Of a stretch of 64,000 bases of DNA, positions 20,401 to 32,400 are shown piece by piece. The DNA is taken from assembly GCF_024166365.1 (NCBI RefSeq), contig NC_064844.1, positions 4,114,001 to 4,178,000 on the forward strand, written 5' to 3'. Below the pieces are notes generated by a model, which worked only from the letters and a program-made list of their open reading frames with translations, did no database searches and had not been told where the DNA came from. Origin of the DNA: Elephas maximus indicus (Eukaryota > Chordata > Mammalia > Proboscidea > Elephantidae). The position numbers and the translations under genes were made by a program. Every line of letters begins with the position of its first letter. The first letter of the stretch is position 1.

Positions 20401-23400
20401 CCAAAAGGTCAGCAGTTCGAATCCACCAGCCACTCCTTGGAAACCCTGTGGGGAAGTTCTAAAGGGTTGCGATGAGTCGGAATCGACTTGACAGCAATGG
20501 GATCACAGGGTTCGCTGTTGATGTTGATGTATATAGGTTTTTTGGAGATAGTGTGGAGAGATAAGGTTTAGGCAATGTTGGTACTTATGTTCCCTATGAC
20601 CTTAAAAATTTACTTCTTGAGAACTATTAATAGTTTTCATATACTTGAGTTAAAAAAACCTAATTTTGAACATTTTCTTGACTCAGAAAAGGATCGTGGC
20701 ATATGACATGGCATTTGACCTTTTAAAATGGCTGAAATTTGCAAATAAGGGACTTTGGAATCTTACTGTATCAGATAACAGCACAAACTTCTAAGTAGGA
20801 TAGTTTTACTGTTTTTCATGTAAATTTTGAATTCCAGATTGTTCTTACACCAAGTGTGCAATGTCTGTAAAGTTAGGTTAAAGTTACTATATAATACCTT
20901 TTAGTGCTTTAATGAAATAGTGAATTATTGTTACTTGACCTTTTGAAAAGGTCAGTAGTACATTTTGTTTCATTTTTTTTAAAGGACATTTAAATGTAAT
21001 GAAAGTCAGAGACGGTAATATTACCATGAAAGTAAAGGTTATGGGGTACATTTAATTGTGTTCCTCTATTTTTGAAACTGCTTTGAGATAGACTGTGCTA
21101 AAATTCCACGTGGTAATTGTTTTTCAAGAATTTTATTACTCTCTTTCATTTTATACTGTTGGAGTAAAAGATTATATTTCTGTTTGTCTTTTTCTGCTTA
21201 CCTTTGCTCAAATTTCATGTGTATTATCCTGTTTAAGGTACAAAGTTTAAACTGCTTATGTATTCAGTTTCCCAAGAAATAAAACTGAACATGTTTCTCA
21301 GACAATCGTTCTTCTTTTCCTTGGAAGAATGCTTGATTAAAATTTTAGGATATTCAAATTTATCGCTAGTAAATCTACAAATTAGAATAAATAACTTAAT
21401 ATGTTAGTATTTTATTTATTAAAGGTCCACAAGTGTGGGAGAATGATATATACTCTGATTTAGAAAAATATTTCTGTATGTTTAGATTGTACAGCTAAAT
21501 ATGTTACTGTTAAAATTGAGAAAGTAAATTGAAAATACAAAGCCTGTAATGTATTATATGCTCTTATGGTATAGTTTTTGTCTTTCATATTCAAAGCAAT
21601 TTGAAGGAATTTCCTTTTTCATAAATTTATTTCATAAGAAATAACATTTACTTTTTCTTATGTCTACCTTAACAATTTCTCATATTTCTTGTGTCTATGT
21701 GAGTGACTTTCCCTTAAAAAACAAAGACCGCTCTTAGAAACTGTTTCTATTTCCCAATAATTATAAAGTTTCTGATCTATAGTTTTGACTTATTTTCCCT
21801 CAAATGTAATACTTTGTTGCTTGTATCTTAAGAAGTATAAAGCTGTGGATAAAATTGATACCTTTTAGAAAATAAGAGAAAAATTATTACCTTTTCTATG
21901 TAAGTCCATGTTTAACTTACTTCTTTTAGCACTAAGTGAGAGATGAAACTTCCAAATTTGAGTAAACCTCAATATTTTCCACAGGGAAGAGACTTCCACC
22001 TTAAAATATTGTTGCCTGAAGATTTGCAGATGAAGAATGCAAGGTGAGGTGGCCATATGTGTGTGTCTCAGTGGGGTCAGTAGTCAACTGGGGAGGCACA
22101 TATCCCAGTGACTAGGACTTTTTGCTTAAAATGCATTTCAGTCATTCAACCAGAAACATTTTTTATTTTTCCCAATCAATATGGCATTAGTAAGTGATTT
22201 TCCCTTGTGTGGACATCCTTTTCAGGGTAACACATTAGTTCTGTGATTTTTTGTTTAATCATTTAAACCAGTAAACAGCAGTTGTGTGTACGTCCCTAAC
22301 ACGTACTGAACAGGGGTATAAAGGGAGAATACAAAGAGATTTGAAAACTTCTTTTCCAGTTTTTTCCCAGTATTTATATGTATATTCAATCTGTGGAGCC
22401 CTGGTGGCCCACTGGTTAAGAGCTTGGCTGCTAACCAGATGGTTGGCAGTTCGAAGCTACCAGTGGTTCCTTGGAAATACCATGGGGCAGTTCTACTCTG
22501 TCCCGTAGGGCTGCCGTGAGTCAGAATCGACTCCACAACAACGGATTTACAGACACAGAGAGACACACACGTATAGGAAGACGCCATGAGGTGACACAGC
22601 AGGTGTATCTCTGAGCATTAAGGAATATCAAGGATTGCCAACAGTCACCACAGACTAGAAGCGAGGCCCACAGAGTTAACGTGGCTGAGACCTCATTTGG
22701 ACTTTCAGCCTCCAGAGCTGTGAGAAAGTACATTTCTGTGCCTTAAGCCATCGACTTTGTGGTATTTTGTTATGCTAGCCCTGGAGACTAAGGCAGTGAT
22801 GGATGACAAAGGGGAAGGGAGACTGTTTTCAGTCACATTGGGTATGAAATATTGAGGGGGAGCTATTTAGTAGGTGTTATTGGTCTGTTGGTCTGCAACT
22901 GAATTGTGAGGTACATGTAGATGTATGTAGGGATGCAGGTAGAAGTCATAGCAGGTATGGAATCTGGGGCTGTGAGGACAGCTAGACTTCCCAGAGCCTG
23001 TATGTATGGGGTGAAAAGAGAAGGCCCTGAGGGCAGATTGACATTGAAAGGGCTGATAAAGAGGAAGTTAGAAGGAGGCTTAGGATTGACTAGAAAAATA
23101 AGAGGACAGTTTGGAGAATAATGTCTCTAAGGCCAAGTTAAGAGAGAGGTAAGGAGGGAATCCACCACCTGTCTGTCTGTTGTACTGTGGTGGCTTGCAT
23201 GCCACTATGCTGGGAGCTAAGCCACTGGTGTTTCAAATGCCAGCAGGGTCACACATGTGGACGGGTTTCAGTGGAGCTTTCAGACTAAGACAGACTAGAA
23301 AGAAAGGCTTGGTGATCTTCTTCCAAAAATTAGCCATCGAAAACCTTACGGATCACAACAGAACACTGTCCGACTTGTTTGCTTTTAACACATCATCAGA

Positions 23401-26400
23401 AGGGGTCCATCGCTGGAGACATCATGTTTGGTGATGCTGTAGATGCCATGTTTGATGAAGTAGAGGCCAACCAGGGTGAGGGAGATCCTGAGCGAGATGG
23501 ATTGGCACAATAGTGGTAATGATGGACTTGAGCGTGCCGGTAATAATGAGGCAGGAACGGGCTACGTTCTGTTTTGTTGTATGTAAGGTTGCCACAAGTG
23601 AGAGTTGACTTGGCAGCAGCTCTCTGTTTCTCTGTCCGTCTGTCTAGCTAAGGAGGGGATGGTTGATGTTGCTGAGTGTTGCAGAGGGATTCATGTTATG
23701 AATAGTCTTGGTGCAGTGACAAAAGCCAGGTTGTGCTGGGTTTTGGTGTGGGTGAGTGGGTAGTGAGGAAATGGAAATAGTAAACATTCCTTTGAAGAGA
23801 AGGAATAGCCAGAGAAGGGTATGCAGTCAAGAACTACAACCCAAACCCATTGCCGTCGAATCAATTCCAACTCATAGTGATCCTATAGGACAGAGTAGAA
23901 CTGCTCCACAGGGCTTCCAAGGAGAGGTTGGTGGATTCGAACTGCCGACCTTTTGGCTAACAGTCGAGCTCTTAACTACTGTGCCACCAGGGCTTCGGGG
24001 TCAAGAAAGAGTTATAATAATGTTTTTTTTTAAGATGAGAAATAAGATACTGAAGCAAGTCAGTTTGTTAAGGAGAAAAAAAATTAGCAGAAGAGGAGAG
24101 GTTGAGGATACCACAGGAAAGGTGTAATCAGTGAATCAAAGTAACCGAGCTGGTGGCAAGCGATGGAAAGCATCTTTGGAGGGCGCCACCCATGGGTGGT
24201 GCTCTGCCAGTAAGAGTGGAGACAGGGATGGAACTGGGGGGATAGCAGACCAAGAATGGAGAGAGTAATGATGGCTTGAAAAGACCACATTGGGGAAAAC
24301 TCAGAGAGGTTCCACCAGAGAGAAACGTACCACAGGTGTCTTGGAAGACAGGTCTGGCGATCTGCTTCGGAAAGGTCATGGTTTTGAAAACCCTATGGAG
24401 CCTGCTGTTGCGCACACATGGGCTTGCCATGAGTCAGCATCAACTCCGCAACAACCAGTGGCAACTCTGTAGGAGAGTTACTTTAGCAATGCTGAGTGCA
24501 CAGCAGAGGTGAGCGGATAGATGGATGAACTTATCCTGCCGACGTAATTATATGTATCCTTTTAGTTAAATTAATCTGGAATTTGAAGAAGATTGTATTG
24601 CTACGTCTGCTTTTTCATACACAAATTCCATATATTAGGATCAAAATGTTGGTTTTATTTAACCTTCTTTGGGAGAGCATCTGGTTCAGTAGAAAATATA
24701 TTTATTACCCTGGATATGTTAAAGTTAAAAAAAGATGTATTTTTTTTGCATGTCATTTACTGATTGCAGTTATTTATATTTTGAAATAAAATTAGTACTG
24801 ACAGTTTGAAGACAAGACTTTCAACAGTATCAGTGGTAAAAATTTTATTAACTTGTCAGAATTAGGTTTATGTCATTCTTTTGTATATATGTGCGTGTTG
24901 CGTTAGCATACAAATAAGTTTTTTTCCTTTTAATTCTGAACAGTGAACAATTTTTCCCGTTAAAATTTTAGATTACTGTGTAGTTGGCAGCTGAAAACAA
25001 TACTGAATGGATACCATCAAATCGTACAACAGGTAAGTCCTTTAAAAGCTTTATGTTTTAAGTGTGGATGAAAGCTTTATGTTTTAAGTGCCCATTCAGT
25101 TTGCAGGATATGGAAGCAAACTAGTTTAATGTTACCATGGTGTGTTTCATGGTATTCATACGTTATATAAAATATTCCTCCCTCCGAATTCTCAGCAGGT
25201 CTCCGGGAAACTTTTCTGTTGAAGGTGATTTCCGTTCTTCATACTTTACGTTCTTCAAACCCATTCACCCTTATCCACGTCCATCACTTGAGTGATTTAT
25301 CTGCTGAGACTGAATAGTGGTGGTAGGAAAACATCCTGTGGACCTCTTTAGGAGTTACAGGATATCTGTAGCAAAAACGGGATTGGCGCTCCAGATTAGC
25401 AACACAAAAAGGAGTGGTGGAAATCACCCGGGATCACGTGTGCTTGTGTAATGAGAGCCGTCGTAAGGCCAGTGTAAGTGACATACAGGCAGAATTCATT
25501 TATCCTTAACTTTTAGGTTCCTTTACCTGAAAATTGCCTGTAAAGATTAGAGAATCTTAAAAAAAAAAAAGTCACTCTTACTAAAACAATGGAAAGTAAC
25601 GAAATGCCTCTTGTAGAAAATAAATGTTAGCAGAACTGCATTTCTTTTGATGCTTTAGTCATTCTGGTGTTTTCCCAGATTTCTTATTTTTCCTCCATCT
25701 TAAGTCAGGTTATTGTCTGTAGTAGCTGACAGTGACAGTCACTCTCACATACAGCGTTACTGAACCAGGAGATAAACAATTTGATTTGTAGAATGTATGC
25801 TGTCGTCACGTCACTGCCAGTACAATTATAGCAGTTTTTTTTTTTTAATTTATTGTTTAAAGCTCAAGTTAATTTCTCATACAAAAATTTATACACATAT
25901 TATTATGTGACCCTAGTTGCAGCCCCTATAATGTGACAGCACACTCTGCCTTTCCACCCTGGGTTTCCTATGTCCATTCAACCAGCTCCCGTCTCTCTCT
26001 GCCTTCTCATCCCTCCAGACAGGAACCGCCAATTTAGTCTCATGTAACTGCTTGAACTAAGAACACACTCTTTGCAAGTATTATTTTATGTTTTATAGTC
26101 CAGTCTAATCTTTATCTGAAGAGTTGGCTTCAGGAATGGTTTTGGTTCTGGGTTAACAGAGATTATGGGGGCCATGTCTCCTGGGGTTCCTCCAGTCTCA
26201 GTCAGATTCTTAAGTCTGGTCTTTTTACGTGAATTTGAGTTCTTCACCCCACTTTTCTTCTGCTCTGTCGGGGACTCTCTTTTGTGTTCCCTGTCAAGGC
26301 AGTCATTGACGGTAGCCAGGCACCGTCTAGTTCTTTTGGTCTCAGGCTGATGGAGTCTCTGGTTTATGTGACCCTTCGTCTCTTGGGCTAATATATTTGT

Positions 26401-29400
26401 TGCGTCTTTGGTGTTCTTCATTCTCCTTTGCTCCAGGTAGGCTGGGACCAGTTGATGCATTTCAACTGGCCGCTCACAAGCTTTTAAGACCCCAGATGCC
26501 CCTCACCAAAGTGGAATGCGGAACATTTTCTTAATAAACCTTGTTATGCCAGTTGACCTAGATGTTCCCTGAAACTGTGGTCCCGAGACCTCAGCCCCTG
26601 CTACTCTGTCCCTCAAAGGGTTTGCTTGTGTTCAGGAAACTTCTTAGCTTTTAGTTTAGTCCAGTTGTACTGACTTCCCCTGTATTAATTACAGCAGTTT
26701 TTTAAGGGGATGATTAAATTATTTCTCTCTGTCTTTTCCCCCTACCCCCACTGTGACTGATAATATTGTATACTAAAGTTTAAGAAATGAATCTATTGAG
26801 ATACTTAAATAGCCTGAACAAAACTTGTTAAAAAAGAGCTAAGTATAATAGTAAGATCTGTAACTGTTTCTCTCAACCAATTTGTCAAGAGGGTTCTTAG
26901 AAAAAGTCCTATTCACTTATATATGTCCCCCTGCCCCCAGCTGGTCAGGTATTGAGAACCCAGAATTAATTTGAGTTTTTTTTTTTTAACAGTTTCTACA
27001 TGTATGGTTTAGTGACATCAGTTACATTCTTCCAGTTGTGCAGCCATTCTCCCCCTCCTTTTCTGAGTTGATCCTCCCCCATTAACATAAATTCACTGCC
27101 CCCTAAGGTTCCTGTCTAATCTTTCACATTGCTGTTGTCTATTTGTCCCATATAGATAGTTCTTAAATGAGCATGATGTTCAAGGCATACCTTTTTTTAT
27201 TAGTGAAGCTAAACTATTGTTTGGTTTTAGGAAGACTTCAGGGATATTTTTGGTTTAAGGTTTAAAGATTATCAAGGCAATAATTTCAGGAGTTCATCCA
27301 ACCTTCATGGCTCCAGGAAGTCTGGAGTCTATGAGAATTTGAAATTCTCTCCTGTATTTTCCCTCCTTTGATCAGGATTATTCTATAGAATCTTTGATCA
27401 AAATGTTCGGTAACGATACCTGGGCACCATCCAGTCCTTCTAGCCTCTTGACAGAGGAGGCAGTTGTTCATGGAGGCAGTTAGCCACACATTCCGTATCC
27501 TCCTCGTATTCCTGAGGGTCCTTCTTCCTCTGTTGCTCCAGGCGAGTAGAGACCAATTGTCGTGCCTTGGATGGCCGCTTGTAAGCTTTTAAGACCCCAG
27601 GGCACTATGCAACGAACTAGGAGGTAGAACAGAAGCACTAAACATGCTGTCAGGCCAATTAACGAGATGTCCCATGGAACCATGACCCTAAACCTCCAAA
27701 CCAAGAAACCAAATTCCATGAGGTTTTCGGTTGTACATAAGCAGCCTCAGCAGCTACTTTTTTTTTTTTTTTGTCGTTGTTATAAATATATCTGTCATAA
27801 ACTTTTGCAGATTTAACTTTGTACAGGTATACAACTTGTTGATAGCAGTTACAATAATAGTACAACCCTACCCTTAATCAGTGTGATATTGCCATCACCA
27901 GTTATTCCTCCTTGTCCCCTCCCTCCCATCCCTGGTAAATGCTAATGGACTTTGTTCTCTGTGCATTTGCCTTTTATCTTTTTATATAAGTGAGATCATA
28001 CAATATTTGTCCTTAGTGATTGACTTATTTTACTCAGCGTGATATCTGTCAGCTCCGTCCATAGTGTAGCAGGTATCAAGACTTCATCTCTCCTGCTGGC
28101 TGAGTAGTATCCCATTGTGTGTATGGACCACATTTTGTTTATCCATTCATCTGTTGATGGGCATTTAGCTTGTTTCCTCCTTTTGGCTATTGCGAATAGT
28201 GCTGCAGTGAACATTGGTGTACATGTCTCTTTTTTGAATCCGTGCTTTCAAGTCTTTTGTGTATATACCTAGGAATGGAATTGCTCGGACATATGGTAGT
28301 TCTATTTTTAGCTTTTTGAGGAAGCCCTTCCCCCCTTTTTTCCACAATGGCTGTATCATTTTGCATTCCCACCAGCGATGGATAAGGGTTCCAAATTCCC
28401 CATATCCTCTCCAACATTTGTTATTTTTAGGGTTTTTGTTTTTAATCTTACCCATCCTAATAGAAGTGAAATGACATCTCATTGTGGTTTTGACTTGCAT
28501 CTCTGATGGCTAATAACACTGAGCATCTTTTCATGTGTCTGATGACCATCTGAATGTTCTCTTTGGTGAAAAGTCTATTCAAGCCCTTTGCCCAATTTAT
28601 GACTGGGTTATTTGTTATTCTGTTGTTGTTGAAATTTTGTGTATATTTTGGTTATTAGGTTTTTTTCGTTTATGTGGTTTCCAAAGATACTCTCCCAGTC
28701 AGTAGCTTGTCTTTTTACTTTTTTGGTAAAGTCTTTTGATGAACAACAGTTTTTTATTTTTGTGAGGTCTTATTTATTTATTTATTGTGTCTTTTGCTGT
28801 TTGTGCTTTTGTTATTAGATAATCCATTGTTAAAAGTTAGGCCTGACAGTGTTGCCCTTGCCTTTCCTCTGAGAATTTTATGGTTTTAGTTTGCAAATTT
28901 AGGTCTTTAATCCATTTTGATTTTTTTTTGTTTTTTTGTATGATGTGAGGCATGGATCTTGTTTCGTTTTTCTGCATGTGGGAATCCATTTTTTCAGCGT
29001 CATTGATTGAAGAGACTTCTTTCTCCATTGAGTGAACTTATCCCCCTTGTCAACTATCCATTGAGTATAGATACGTGGATTTATTTCTAGACTTTCAGTT
29101 CTTTACCCTTGGTTTGTTTTGACTGCTGTAGCTGTATACCCATTGCAGTTGTGTCGATTCCAACTCATGGCGACCCTATACGCCAGAGTAGAACTGACTC
29201 ATAGGGTTTCCAAGGAGTGGCTTCTGGATTTGAGCTGTATATATATATTTAAAAAAAGTGAAATCTGTTGCTGTCAAGTCGATTTTGACTCATAGTGACC
29301 CAATAGGACAGAGTAGAACTGCCCTGCAGGGCTTCTAAGGAGTGGCTTGTGGATTTGAACTGCTGACCTTTCATAGCTCTTAACCACTGTATTTTAAAAT

Positions 29401-32400
29401 CACATAGTGTGAGTCCTCCTACTTTGTTTTTCTCTTTCAACATTACTTTAGCTATTTGGGGTCTCTTGCCATTCCATATAATGTTGAGGATTGAATTTTC
29501 CATTTCTGTAAGGAAGGCTGATGGAATTTTGATTTGGGTTGCGTTGAATCTGTAGATTGCTTTGGGTAATATTGACATGTCAACAATATCAAGTCTTCTG
29601 ATCCATGAACATGGAACTAGTTTGACTCTTTGTTTTATTCAAAAGCCCAGATGAATATTACTGGTCTCTAGCACCACTACCACTACTCCTAGTAATCATT
29701 TTTAACTTTAGTAAATATGGCCCAGGGTTCAACATATTTTTTCCTATAATGGACCATTCAGTAAGTATTTCAGGCTTTGCGGATCTGTTGCAACTGCTCA
29801 GCTGTGCCCTTGTAGTGCAAAAGCAGCATAGATAATGCATACACCCATGGGCATGGCTGTGTTCAAATAAAACTTTATTTACAAAACCAGTAGTTGGGCT
29901 AGATTGTTCTAATGGGCTATTTTTTACTGACCCTTGATATAGTCCATTACCCATCTGTAGGAAACTTAAGAAAAACATTAGATAGAATAAGGGAGAGTCA
30001 AAGATTTGTTCTGTAAACATGTTCCTACTCAAAACTGTGTTAAGATGTTATCTTAGTAACCTAGTGCTGGTATGACAAATACAGCAAATGGGTGGCTTTA
30101 GCAAATTTATTTTCTCACAGTTTAGGAGGCTAGAAGTCCAAATTCAGGGTGCCGGCTCTTTCTCTCTCTGTTGGCTCTGGAGGACAGTCCTTGTCTCTTC
30201 TGAGCTTCTGCTCCTGGGCAGTCTTAATGTGGCTTGACATCACTCTTCCCCTGTCTCTGCTCTGCTCACTTGTTTAATCGCTTATATTTCAAAAGAGATT
30301 GACTCAAGATATATCCTGTGCTAATCTAGCATCATCAACATAACCAAGACAGCCCATTCCCAAATGGGATTATAACTACAGGCACAGAATTTGGAATTTA
30401 CAACACATAATTTTGGGGGACACAATTCAGTCCATAACAGATGTGAGTCTTATGTCTTCATGCATTGCTGGAATATCTTAAATTCTTATTTTTCTCATCT
30501 AAAAGAAAGCAAACAGATTCACATATTGACTTTGTTCAGAGCCTTGTGGTATTGGTGCAATATAAAACAAAAAGTAAGAAACGACACAGTGTTTTGATTT
30601 CAGGCAGAGAACGATGTAGAGTTCTATCTAAGAAAGAAGACAATGTACAACTTAAGAATTTTCATTGCTTTCTTTTATTCCATGGTTATTTTATCTTGGA
30701 ATGAAGAATTTAAAGGAAATGGAACTACAATTCTTATATACTCATTCTACTTCAGAAGTTATTTTCCTTTTGCCATCTTAGAACACTTCATATTTTATTG
30801 ACAGATTGACTTCTTTTGAATTAATATGGGTTAGTAATGAAGGAGCCCTGGTGGCAGCACAGTTAAGTGCTCGGCTGTTGACCGAAAGGTTAGAGTTTCA
30901 AAGCCACCCGGTGGCTCTGTGGGAGAAAAATCTTGTCATCTGCTCCCATGAAGATTACAGCCTAGGAAACCCTGTGGGCCAGTTCTGCTATGTCACATGG
31001 GGTCGCTATGAGTCCACATCGACTTGACAGCACACAACAATAATGAGGGGACAACGATAACAATTATAGGTTGTCTTTAAGGTCAGGGAAGAATCAAAGT
31101 AGTATTGTTGATTGTTGATTAGTATTTGTTAATTCATTGTTCTGCCTAAATTTTTTTTAATTGTATGGATTTTCCTGATTTTTAAATTTTATCATCTTTC
31201 CCCTCCCATAGCCTCCCTCCTTCCTTCCCTCCCTCCCTCCCTCCCACCTCCCTCTCTCCTTGTCTTCCTTCCTCCCTCCCTCCCTGCTTTCCTCCTTCCT
31301 CCCTCCCTCCCTCTTTCTTCCCTCCCTCTCTCCCTCCCTCCCTTTCTTCCTTCCTTTATTTTTCAATGACGTGGTTTGCTAGATTTGCCAAAGTTGACAG
31401 TGAACAGTGTTGAAGGAACAGGAGAGCGTGTGAAGTTTTAACTGACGTACTTATGTAATTCAATATATCTCGCAAAAATAAATTTGAAGGCTCTCAGTGC
31501 AATTGGTAAGAGTACTAGGAACGATGACCCGTACTTTAAATATTATACTTTTAAGACATAGTTACAACAAATAATAAGATTTTTTTCGCATTCATGTGGA
31601 CCTATGTCTTATTTCAACGTGAAGGAAATATTCATTGAACGAGTGAAGTTAACTGGGAATGTTGTTTTGATCTAGAGAATGCAACACTCTCCTGATCTGG
31701 TGAGCTTTATGATGGAATTGAAGATGGTTTTGGTAAGCATTTTTTTTTCTGATACTGTTACCATGTTCTGTATGTATTGATTGTTTCCGTAATTCCTTTT
31801 AAAACTAACATGACTTGAGTTGAAAACTTCTCAGCTCCCAGTCATTTAATGTTGCGTTTTACTGTGTGCCTACATGTGGATGGAGACCCTGGTGGCATAA
31901 CGGTTAAGTGCTACAGCTGCTATCCAGAAGTTCAGCAGTTCGAACCCTCCAGGGGCTCCTTGGAAACTATAGGGCAGTTCTACTCTGTCCTATAGGGTTG
32001 CTATGAGTTGGAATTGACTTGACGGCAGCGGGTACAGTACGGTACGGTGTACACGTGGGTGGTACTTCACTTGAGTTGCACGAGGGACAGAACGGTAGGT
32101 AAGAGCCAGTTTGATTGTGTCGCACTGGGTACATTTCGCACTGATGTTGGGCAGGTGGTGAAGAAGTTAAGTTTATTCCTGGCCTGTCAAAGAATTTAAC
32201 ATCTAAAGAGAGATTAGGTAGTCCCACTTAAAGATATAATGTGGTGCATAAATAATTTTGTATACAGCTTCAGATTTTTGAAGAACATACTAAGCTTTAT
32301 TATATACAGTAGTGGATTACTCTGTTAATTATGTATAAAGTACTTAATTATTTGGTTTATTTATCCTGTAAACTTTTTATCCTTTTAAAAAGGGAGCCTT

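Larger units (their letters stand above)
8430..21984 (+). other. FANCL: FANCL intron 1 (13,555 bp)
   Basis: After the CpG island come AfroSINEs (9.2-10.0 kb), then a long mosaic of old antisense L1 fragments (about 10.56-20 kb) with nested LTRs and SINEs. Stretches 9991-10559, 11111-11940 and 20510-21984 look like unique AT-rich DNA with no exon or repeat that I recognise. Confidence 0.85.
22044..24971 (+). other. FANCL: FANCL intron 2 (2,928 bp)
   Basis: It holds one full AfroSINE, an MLT1-like LTR 3' half, an RTE/SINE composite and two further SINE copies. Segments 22797-23160, 23626-23833 and 23997-24307 are purine-rich and may be an ancient repeat I cannot name. 24461-24971 shows nothing recognisable. 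Confidence 0.85.
26985..29620 (-). mobile_element. L1, antisense, 3' UTR plus ORF2 C-terminal remnants
   Basis: A second L1 3' UTR type spans about 26985-27880. Antisense frames then show ORF2 C-terminal landmarks: [17 protein letters not shown] near 28380 and [19 protein letters not shown] near 29570. Frames are broken and two SINE remnants (29138, 29259) sit inside. The element is dead and 5'-truncated; the left edge is uncertain. Confidence 0.85.
25033..31675 (+). other. FANCL: FANCL intron 3 (6,643 bp)
   Basis: It is dominated by two antisense L1 insertions (25835-26686 and about 26985-29620). A hAT-like element, an LTR, a SINE and a long polypyrimidine tract precede exon 4. 25033-25823 looks unique. 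Confidence 0.85.

Noticed and set aside
26086..26460. 124-codon minus-strand frame
   Set aside because: It lies wholly in an L1 3' UTR; the same pseudo-frame recurs at 34840-35031 and 47504-47734.
28165..28500. 111-codon minus-strand frame with a zinc-knuckle-like WWECK motif
   Set aside because: This is the C-terminal end of L1 ORF2 in a truncated dead element and not a host gene.
29658..30032. 124-codon minus-strand frame
   Set aside because: It overlaps a hAT-like transposon remnant and has no known protein similarity.
31157..31366. 69-codon Arg/Glu/Gly/Lys repeat protein on the minus strand
   Set aside because: A translation of the polypurine strand of a simple repeat.
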